5,695 nt of DNA from Candidatus Brocadiaceae bacterium (GTDB taxonomy: Bacteria > Planctomycetota > Brocadiia > SM23-32), in the NCBI GenBank assembly GCA_003551785.1, contig PUNP01000545.1, positions 1-5,695 on the forward strand, written 5' to 3'. The notes under the pieces are model-generated. The model made no database searches. It saw only the letters and a list, made by a program, of their open reading frames with translations, and was not told the DNA's origin. Position 1 is the first letter of the stretch. Every line of letters begins with the position of its first letter. Positions 1 through 5,695 of the stretch are shown one piece after another. A program made the translations under genes and the position numbers.

Positions 1-1
1 T

Positions 2-3001
2 GCCCCGGTGATTAAAGATGGAATAATCTATTTTGCCGCCGGAATATGGCCAATGCACGGTACTTTCGTTTATGCTCTTGATGCCGAAAGTGGTAATATA
101 ATCTGGGCTAACACGGGTGAGGCGACCAACTGGCAGGTTCAGCCCCACGGGGCATTCGCTTTCGCAGGACTTGCTCCACAGGGCTATCTGGCTGCCTCGG
201 GTAACAGACTCGTGGTCTCTGGTGGCAGAGCCAGCCCAGCATTGCTGGATCTAAAAACAGGCGAAATAATAGAGTTGAGTATTAGAGGAAAGGCAAGCCC
301 TACTCGTCTTCACGGAGGCTACAGGGTCAGAATTAACGGCCAACACTACTACAACCATGGACAAAGATATAAGCTTGCAGATGGAGATGGGCCAGAGGTT
401 GCAAGATATTGGGTAGACCAGCAGCTTAATAAGATTGTTTCAGAATTATCAGACCAACTTCACGGTGAGGTATTTACCTCTCTCGCTGCGCATAACAGAA
501 TTTTTGTGGTTACCGATACGGGGCATTTGTATGCATTCGGCAGAACCGAAGTTGAAGATGCGGTTAAGCACGAATCTGTAACCGAACCAGCCAATGGGGA
601 CTCGTCTTGGTCTGACATAGCCGAGTCAATAATTGCTCAAAGCGGTGCAAATGACGGCTATGCCCTGTTTTTGGGATTAAGCCATGGCGATTTACTTGAA
701 CAGATTGCCGTGGCTGCCGACTTGCACATCGTGGGCATAGACTCTAATGCTGAAAAAATCAACTTATTACGAAATCGCTTCGATGATTCCGGTCTTTATG
801 GCACAGACATTGCGATCATATCTGGCAGCCCTCTTGAGGTTAAATATCCTGCATATATCAGTTCTATTATTGTAATAGAGGATCCAGAAGCTATCGGGCT
901 TGAACCCGACTGGCAAACGCTACAGGATTTCTATTCACTTTTGCGACCTTATGGAGGTAAAGCTTTCTTTTTATTGGATGAATCTGAGCAGCAGGATTAC
1001 TATGATGTCATGGCTGCTTCAGCACCTGCTAACGCGAGCATAGAAATGAGTTCTGACTATCTTGTATTGTCACGTGACGGGGCTCTTCCCAATACCGGCA
1101 ATTGGACACACCAACATGCCGATTCAGCACAAACCGTTGTTTCCCAAGATACCCAGGTTCGCTTGCCTCTTGGCATCAGCTGGTTTGGTGGTGTTTCCAA
1201 TGAAAACGTGTTGCCTCGTCACCATGCCGGCCCAAGGCCCCAGGTTGCAGGCGGTAGGCTTGTTATTCTCGGCGTGGAGACAATAAGTGCTCGTGATGTT
1301 TACACCGGTCGAGAGCTGTGGGTTAGGGAGTTTCCAGGCATTGGTCATCCTTTCACGAATTTGGACCTAGAGGCCCAATATGCAGAGGGTGAGTCTGTTT
1401 ACATGGACAACAACCCTGGGGCTACCTACATTGGCAGTCCTTATGTAACATTACCGGATAGTATTTATTTACGTTATCAAGAAATGGTGTACCGTCTTGA
1501 TCCGGCTACCGGCGAGACACTAAAGGAGATTCATCTGCCGCCTAATGAAGACCCGGAAATCCCTGATTGGGGACACATAAGTGTTTATGGTGATCTTCTA
1601 ATAACAACGACTGAGCCGCATATTTATCAGGACGGCAGGCTTGGAGATAGGAACTGGGACGCTACCGCAAGTGATAAGCTTGTTGTTCTTAATCGTTTTA
1701 CTGGGCAGGAGCTCTGGGAGCGAGACGCCGACATAGGTTTTCGTCATAATGCTATTGTTTCAGGAGATGGAAAGATATTTGTAATTGATCGACTATCCGA
1801 CGAGGTTTTTGATATTATGCAGACAAGAGGATTGGAGTCTGCGGAAGGCTCGGCTCAGATTATTGCTTTAGACGCTCAAACCGGCAAGGAACTTTGGTCA
1901 AGAAATAGCGAAGTTTTCGGTACATTTTTAAGTTACTCCGCAGAGCATAGTATTCTGATAGAGGGTGGCAGCCTTGATGGAAGGTGGCGCAAGCCTGATG
2001 AACCACGAGAAAAGATGATAGCTCGTTATGGTTCCGGTGACTACGGCGGTAATGTTATCTGGGAAAGATTAGGCAGTTATGATGGTCCGGTAGCTATCCT
2101 AGGTGACGAGATAATACCAGGTCGCCCTGGTATAACAAGATGCTTGTTGACAGGAGCAGACATTCACAGAAATCACCCCCTGACGGATGAGCAAGCCCCG
2201 GCATCTTATTGGAAAAGTTACGGTTGTAATACGGCAAATGTTAGCAAAAACCTTATGCTTTTCCGCTCAGGGGCTGCAGGCTTTGCCGATCTGGAGCATC
2301 ATAGTGGAACGGGAAATTTCGGCGGCTTTCGTGCTGGCTGTACATCCAACATGGTAGCTGCTGATGGCATACTGAACGCCCCCGATTACACCAGGACATG
2401 CACCTGTACTTACCAGAACCAGACATCTCTTGGTTTGGTTCATATGCCGGATATGGATGTTTGGACTGGACACGATATAGATATGACCCCGGCGGAGCCT
2501 TTGCAAAGTCTCGGGATAAATTTAAATGCTCCGGGAAACCGCAAAGCCGGCAATGGAACATTTTGGGTTCATTATCCTTCAACAGGTGCGCCGACTCCGC
2601 ATATTAATATCAGCCTTGAGCCTGCACATATAAACTGGTTCCGCAAACATTCACTTTTAGTAGAAGCTCCTCATGACTCTAACTGGATTGCCTCTTCCGG
2701 CGGTGAAGGAATTGAGTCCATTGTTGTAAGCAATCTGGAAGAAAGAACTTACTCAGTTAGCCTGCTCTTCATGGAGCCCGAACAGTTACAACCAGGGGAT
2801 AGAGTTTTTGATGTCTTTGTTCAAGGAGATAAAATACTCGAAAAATTGGATATTATTGAGTTGTCGGGCTCACCAGGCAAGGCTATTAAAAAGACCTTTG
2901 ACGTTAACGCAAACAAAAACATAAAAATATCATTGCAAAGTTGCCAGCGAACTTTTGTCCCGCCAATATTAAGCGGCATCGAAATCCGAAAAGCAGAATA
3001 A
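2..3001 (+). CDS. PQQ-like beta-propeller protein with methyltransferase-like insert and malectin-like C-terminus (5' partial)
   Basis: The frame is open from the left edge (Ala-Pro-Val precede the first visible Lys), so the GTG at 8 is an internal Val codon and the real start and any signal peptide are outside the window. Residues are numbered with that Val as 1. Propeller-type repeats of the form YALDAxSGxxxW occur near 21-33, 430-438, 495-507, 559-571 and 618-630. Residues about 196-357 interrupt them with a Rossmann-like, SAM-methyltransferase-like domain (Gly223, Gly227, Asp245 in VGID, then GLYG at 262-265). Residues about 712-800 carry five cysteines. Residues about 880-995 read as a malectin-like carbohydrate-binding domain (GDRVFDVFVQG, and PILSGIEI near the end). 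The gene ends in TAA at 2999. Its role is unknown. A cell-surface or periplasmic polysaccharide-binding or redox role is inferred from the domains. PQQ binding itself is not shown, because many proteins with these repeats (BamB-like) bind no cofactor. Family assignment is firm, function is not. Confidence 0.85.
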   Translation, partial: APVIKDGIIYFAAGIWPMHGTFVYALDAESGNIIWANTGEATNWQVQPHGAFAFAGLAPQGYLAASGNRLVVSGGRASPALLDLKTGEIIELSIRGKASPTRLHGGYRVRINGQHYYNHGQRYKLADGDGPEVARYWVDQQLNKIVSELSDQLHGEVFTSLAAHNRIFVVTDTGHLYAFGRTEVEDAVKHESVTEPANGDSSWSDIAESIIAQSGANDGYALFLGLSHGDLLEQIAVAADLHIVGIDSNAEKINLLRNRFDDSGLYGTDIAIISGSPLEVKYPAYISSIIVIEDPEAIGLEPDWQTLQDFYSLLRPYGGKAFFLLDESEQQDYYDVMAASAPANASIEMSSDYLVLSRDGALPNTGNWTHQHADSAQTVVSQDTQVRLPLGISWFGGVSNENVLPRHHAGPRPQVAGGRLVILGVETISARDVYTGRELWVREFPGIGHPFTNLDLEAQYAEGESVYMDNNPGATYIGSPYVTLPDSIYLRYQEMVYRLDPATGETLKEIHLPPNEDPEIPDWGHISVYGDLLITTTEPHIYQDGRLGDRNWDATASDKLVVLNRFTGQELWERDADIGFRHNAIVSGDGKIFVIDRLSDEVFDIMQTRGLESAEGSAQIIALDAQTGKELWSRNSEVFGTFLSYSAEHSILIEGGSLDGRWRKPDEPREKMIARYGSGDYGGNVIWERLGSYDGPVAILGDEIIPGRPGITRCLLTGADIHRNHPLTDEQAPASYWKSYGCNTANVSKNLMLFRSGAAGFADLEHHSGTGNFGGFRAGCTSNMVAADGILNAPDYTRTCTCTYQNQTSLGLVHMPDMDVWTGHDIDMTPAEPLQSLGINLNAPGNRKAGNGTFWVHYPSTGAPTPHINISLEPAHINWFRKHSLLVEAPHDSNWIASSGGEGIESIVVSNLEERTYSVSLLFMEPEQLQPGDRVFDVFVQGDKILEKLDIIELSGSPGKAIKKTFDVNANKNIKISLQSCQRTFVPPILSGIEIRKAE
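593..1078 (+). other. Methyltransferase-like (Rossmann) domain inserted in the propeller protein
   Basis: This is a domain within the large + strand gene, about residues 196-357. Alternating hydrophobic strands and helices are visible: GYALFLGLSHGD (strand 1 and glycine loop), LHIVGIDSN (strand 2 ending in Asp245, the position that usually holds the ribose of SAM), a helix rich in Lys/Arg, GLYGTDIAIISGSP (strand 3), SSIIVIED (strand 4) and FYSLLRPYGGKAFFLL (the LRPGG-like turn before strand 5). The fold call rests on this order. Catalysis is not supported: no substrate motif is recognisable and the glycine loop is degenerate. Confidence 0.65.
2645..2992 (+). other. Malectin-like carbohydrate-binding domain at the C-terminus of the propeller protein
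   Basis: About residues 880-995 of the large + strand protein. The pattern YSVSLLFMEPE, then GDRVFDVFVQGDKIL, then LDIIELSG, ending in PILSGIEI matches the beta-sandwich layout of malectin-like domains, which bind glucose-type sugars in other proteins. Such domains are commonly attached to secreted glycan-active proteins of planctomycetes and related bacteria. Ligand specificity cannot be read from the sequence. Confidence 0.65.
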
Positions 3002-3158
3002 TACCTCGTTTCTTATGTTATCAGCTTTGTTTGTTAGCCGTTTTTTCGCATAGAGCGGATACCCTCTCTGGAGGCAAATCTACCGCAACATCTCGGAGAG
3101 CATTATACTGATGGCGAAATATCGGTTGAAATGGTGTTTCTTGCGTAAGTTGGTAAAT
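3002..3158. other. Convergent intergenic region, no clear terminator
   Basis: These 157 bases separate the stop codons of the + strand propeller gene and the - strand regulator. A six-T run lies at 3041-3046 but no good GC-rich stem precedes it on the + strand. A small nested inverted repeat is present: GCGG (3055-3058) with CCGC (3083-3086), enclosing CCTC (3063-3066) and GAGG (3071-3074) around a TCTG loop. It has no T run after it on either strand. It could help to end transcription from either side, but the stems are only four base pairs long. No gene is seen here. Confidence 0.35.
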
Positions 3159-4370
3159 TTACTCCCTCTGAACACTGCTGATCGGATTGCTATACTTGTC
3201 TCTATATGCTTTCGGGCTAATGCCTTTTTCTTGGCGAAAATATCTCGCGATGTGGTCAATGCCCGGATAATTAAGACAAATGGCTATTTGCGATATACTC
3301 AGATTTGTGTTAAGCAACATCTTAGCTATTATGTCGACCCTAACTCGCCTGATTTCCTGTTGTATCGAACGACCAAGGGATTTCTTAAAACGCCTTTCAA
3401 GAGTACGACGAGACAGCATAGCATTGGCAGCGACACTTTCTACATCTATGTTTTTACGGCAGTGCTGATATATGAAACGAAGAGCCCTCTCAACGTCCTG
3501 ATCCTCTACGGCGAGGCTATCTGTAGAGGATCTGTCTACCACGTGCGTGGGGCTTACAAGTATTGTCTGTGCATCTATTGAATGTCCTTTCATAAGGCGA
3601 TTAAGCAGTGAAGCAGCCTGAAAGCCGGCATTACCGGAGTCCATTGCTATGCTTGAAAGTGGCGGATTTGCCAACTCACATATAAATTCATCGTTATCAA
3701 CACCCAAAACAGCCAATTGGGTCGGAATTTGGATTCCGGCTATTTTGCTTGCCTCAAGAATCTGTTCAGCGCGTTGGTCATTGCATGCCAGCAAAGCCAG
3801 CGGTTTAGGAAGCGATCCTAGCCACTGGGCCATCAAGCCTTGCTCATATTTCCAGTTTTGTTTCTGCTGGGATTTAGGGCTCGGATAAAAATGAACATCA
3901 AAGCCGGCAGACCTAGCATATTTGGCAAAACTTTTACCCCGTTCTTGAGCCCATAATACGTCCGCTATTCCACAATATGCATAATTACGAAATCCTCTTC
4001 CAATAAAATGCTCCGCAGCAATCCTACCGGTTAATTCGTAATCACTACTGATCGTATGAAGCCTTACGACCTTTTTTCGCCTTGTTTGCATCGCATTTAT
4101 AATTGGAATACCCATATCAAGCAACTTCTCAGCAATGTCCCAGGTAACATGTGAGATTATGCCTTGAGGTTCCCAAGAATAAATGTGATCAAATACTTTT
4201 TTCCCCACAAATTTACGCCTGAAGGGGAACTCCTCATAATGAAAAGGAGTAAGCCGATAAAATGTCCATGGCTGATAAAGCTGTGAGTATTTAGCTATAC
4301 CACTGAGTAAGCCACGACCATATTCATTTTCAACCTCTATAAGTAATACAACCTTTTTTATTTCAGACAT
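3159..4370 (-). CDS. XylR-like transcriptional regulator (sugar-binding domain plus AraC-type HTH)
   Basis: A complete 403-residue protein, close to the roughly 390 residues of Escherichia coli XylR. Residues about 1-280 form a periplasmic-binding-protein-like (LacI/RbsB type) sensor domain without an N-terminal HTH: it opens with VVLLIEVENEYGRGLLSGI, and ACNDQRA (195-201), VLGVDNDE (221-228) and NPPLSSI (235-241) are typical marks of this fold. Residues about 290-395 are an AraC/XylS DNA-binding domain with two helix-turn-helix units, near 308-330 (LSRRTLERRFKK) and 357-381 (ISQIAICLNYPG to YFRQEKGISPKAYR). The ATG at 4370 is chosen because it is preceded by AGGT with nine bases of spacing and the gap upstream holds no other in-frame ATG, GTG or TTG. 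It probably acts in the cytoplasm as a sugar-responsive activator. The ligand is not known; xylose is not implied by the family name. It lies 53 bases downstream of the GH57-like gene and likely shares its transcript. Confidence 0.9.
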   Translation of the reverse strand: MSEIKKVVLLIEVENEYGRGLLSGIAKYSQLYQPWTFYRLTPFHYEEFPFRRKFVGKKVFDHIYSWEPQGIISHVTWDIAEKLLDMGIPIINAMQTRRKKVVRLHTISSDYELTGRIAAEHFIGRGFRNYAYCGIADVLWAQERGKSFAKYARSAGFDVHFYPSPKSQQKQNWKYEQGLMAQWLGSLPKPLALLACNDQRAEQILEASKIAGIQIPTQLAVLGVDNDEFICELANPPLSSIAMDSGNAGFQAASLLNRLMKGHSIDAQTILVSPTHVVDRSSTDSLAVEDQDVERALRFIYQHCRKNIDVESVAANAMLSRRTLERRFKKSLGRSIQQEIRRVRVDIIAKMLLNTNLSISQIAICLNYPGIDHIARYFRQEKGISPKAYRDKYSNPISSVQRE

Positions 4371-4423
4371 GATTAAATGACCTAATAATGTTGGTATACA
4401 TCCGGCACAAAATACAAAATAAA
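4371..4423 (-). other. Short intergenic gap between GH57-like gene and regulator, with weak ribosome binding site
   Basis: The 53-base AT-rich gap has AGGT at 4380-4383 (read on the - strand), nine bases before the regulator ATG, a weak but well-placed Shine-Dalgarno match. No hairpin with a T run separates the genes, which supports read-through from the GH57-like gene into the regulator. No convincing operator palindrome is visible. Confidence 0.5.
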
Positions 4424-5695
4424 CTAGACTTTTATATCCTCTATCTCGATGCCGCCCACCAATCTTCTGGCATTTACCAGGGCATCAGCTCGAATCTTGT
4501 ATTCGGCAGGGTAGAGAATCCTGTTATTTCTTTCCGACAGAGAGGTATAGTCCCTAGAGCAGTCAATCATTGCTATGGCTTGCGCAGCAGCTTCTTGAAA
4601 ACTGGGGTCAGCGTGTCTCTGAATTTGCTGAGCTTTTTCAGTGATTAATTCCTGCTGCATTGTCAATATCTCTTTTAATGTTTTTACAGGATCTGTATTC
4701 AAGGATGACCTGTCAACACCACCGACGATTAATTCGGCTTCCAGAAGATTTTCAAAACAATAACCATAGTTGAACGGGTGGACTATATGAGGTGCATCGG
4801 GCAGTGTCGGTGGCCACTGACCATCGGAATTATATGAATTTGTAAGGTGAAACCAGGCTCGGGCAAGTTCACCTGAGTCAAGATTGTCTTGAACCTCATT
4901 AAGCTTTGTTCGGACAATGTCCTGCCATGGCCTTAGCAGTCTTGCCATTGGAGTCTCTGACCAAACCGACGCTTTCGCGCCGTGCCAAGCTGAGTCATCG
5001 TCAAAATAAACAGTCTCATTCAGTGCAGTTATATCGTTACAGGCAGAGTCAAAGGTTGTAAATTCGCCAAGTTTTTTACACTCGGATATAAGCGAAATAA
5101 GCTTATTTCTCGCAGTCGGAACCGCTTCAAAAACTGCTTCAGGGTTGTTCTGGAACTTAAGTTTGAACCAGCCGTTGGTCCCTATGTATTCGGCGTCATC
5201 AGCGAAAATAATCAGGGCGCCTTCGGGCTCATCGGGCTTTTGTTGCGAATATTTCCTTACAAGATCAATATATTGCTCGAGAGAATACCCAGGCATATCC
5301 ATGAAGTACCGAACGCCAAACTGACACACACGATCAGACCGCAGAAAAGTTTTCAGTTTATCTCCAACGGCTTGGGTTGCCTTAAAGGGAAAATGCAGAC
5401 CCGGTTCATTTCCGGGCAATTCGTATTTAAACCCAAAATTATAGAATTTCTTCTTGTCGGTAAATTCTTTTTTATATATTTCAGGCCGCTGGGCACTGCC
5501 ATCGGGCTTTTTAGAAACAGAATAGGCCTCAAAGTCACCAACAAGGTTTTTATAGCCAGCATTAACAACCTGAATAGGAACATAACTTCGCCAGCCACAC
5601 TCTGGATTCCAGAAGCTAACAGGCTGAAAACCCAGGTATTTTTTATATGCCTGATTCGAAAATTCTAGCGACCACAGCCCATCTTCTTCAGGAAA
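4424..5695 (-). CDS. Glycoside hydrolase family 57-like protein (5' partial)
   Basis: The frame stays open to the right edge, giving 423 visible residues (numbered from the edge) and no start. The in-frame TTG at 5419 is internal, since strongly protein-like sequence continues upstream of it. GH57 enzymes act on alpha-glucans through a (beta/alpha)7 barrel and five short motifs. Two are recognisable: FWNPECGW, with Glu32 as the candidate nucleophile (motif 3), and ALIIFADDAEYIG, with Asp166/Asp167 as the candidate acid/base and Glu169 (motif 4, usually DDGExxG). The HQP and Gly-x-x-Glu motifs would lie in the missing N-terminal part. A helical C-terminal region follows, with DSAWHGAKASVW (142-153 from the TTG) and NSYNSDGQWPP (about 194-204 from the TTG). 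It ends in TAG. The substrate is not determinable; amylase, glucanotransferase, branching enzyme or a diverged hydrolase are all possible. No signal peptide can be judged. Confidence 0.72.
   Translation of the reverse strand, partial: FPEEDGLWSLEFSNQAYKKYLGFQPVSFWNPECGWRSYVPIQVVNAGYKNLVGDFEAYSVSKKPDGSAQRPEIYKKEFTDKKKFYNFGFKYELPGNEPGLHFPFKATQAVGDKLKTFLRSDRVCQFGVRYFMDMPGYSLEQYIDLVRKYSQQKPDEPEGALIIFADDAEYIGTNGWFKLKFQNNPEAVFEAVPTARNKLISLISECKKLGEFTTFDSACNDITALNETVYFDDDSAWHGAKASVWSETPMARLLRPWQDIVRTKLNEVQDNLDSGELARAWFHLTNSYNSDGQWPPTLPDAPHIVHPFNYGYCFENLLEAELIVGGVDRSSLNTDPVKTLKEILTMQQELITEKAQQIQRHADPSFQEAAAQAIAMIDCSRDYTSLSERNNRILYPAEYKIRADALVNARRLVGGIEIEDIKV

Noticed and set aside
8..10. GTG as the start codon of the propeller gene
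   Set aside because: The frame is open to the left edge, no ribosome binding site can be seen, and the text starts in the middle of a propeller repeat.
2253..2607. Several 69-109 residue open frames on both strands inside the propeller gene
   Set aside because: They are out-of-frame or antisense to a long frame with clear repeats and a conserved C-terminal domain.
3041..3046. T run after the propeller gene as a rho-independent terminator
   Set aside because: No GC-rich stem directly precedes it, so the hairpin part of the signal is missing.
3111..3581. 156-residue open frame on the + strand
   Set aside because: It is mostly antisense to the well-supported regulator (3159-4370), has no recognisable domain, and begins in the convergent intergenic region without a clear ribosome binding site.
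4382..4410. Possible promoter for the regulator: TTGTGC, 17 bases, TATTAG on the - strand
   Set aside because: Only three of six and four of six bases match the consensus, which is expected by chance in AT-rich sequence.
5417..5419. TTG as the start codon of the GH57-like gene
   Set aside because: The 92 codons upstream are open and include a GH57-like catalytic motif, so the TTG is an internal Leu codon.
5240..5695. Open frames on both strands at the right end (+ 5240-5668 and - 5353-5598)
   Set aside because: They overlap the GH57-like frame, which stays open to the edge and carries the FWNPECGW motif there. Neither shows a domain.

Overview
The window holds three genes, all readable from the sequence: a large partial gene on the + strand (left part) and two on the - strand (right part). 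No RNA genes, insertion sequences, CRISPR arrays or long repeats were seen. The base composition is moderate and the coding is dense. The likely source is a member of the Planctomycetota-Verrucomicrobiota (PVC) group, most plausibly an anaerobic planctomycete of the Phycisphaerae/Sedimentisphaerales type. The reason is the combination of a PQQ-type beta-propeller protein carrying a methyltransferase-like insert and a malectin-like tail with a XylR-type (sugar-binding plus AraC) regulator. This lineage call is inferred from family knowledge, not proven by the sequence.

Positions 2-3001 (+) encode the C-terminal 999 residues of a protein whose start lies left of the window. It has PQQ-like beta-propeller repeats, then a Rossmann-type SAM-methyltransferase-like domain, then more propeller repeats, a cysteine-rich segment and a C-terminal malectin-like carbohydrate-binding domain. 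Positions 3002-3158 are a short convergent intergenic region with only weak hairpin potential.

Positions 3159-4370 (-) encode a complete 403-residue XylR-like regulator. Immediately upstream of it on the same strand, separated by 53 bases, is the 3' part of a glycoside hydrolase family 57-like gene (4424 to the right edge, 423 residues visible). The short gap and shared strand suggest that these two are co-transcribed, with a glycan-processing enzyme followed by a sugar-responsive regulator. The propeller/malectin protein converges on them and has its own promoter outside the window; whether it belongs to the same carbohydrate regulon cannot be told from this sequence.

The most unusual content is the multidomain propeller protein: a nucleotide/SAM-type fold set inside a probable non-cytoplasmic propeller, and a cluster of five cysteines in a protein that has no cysteine in its first 711 visible residues. 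This architecture resembles a family I know from planctomycetes, so it is poorly characterised rather than certainly new.
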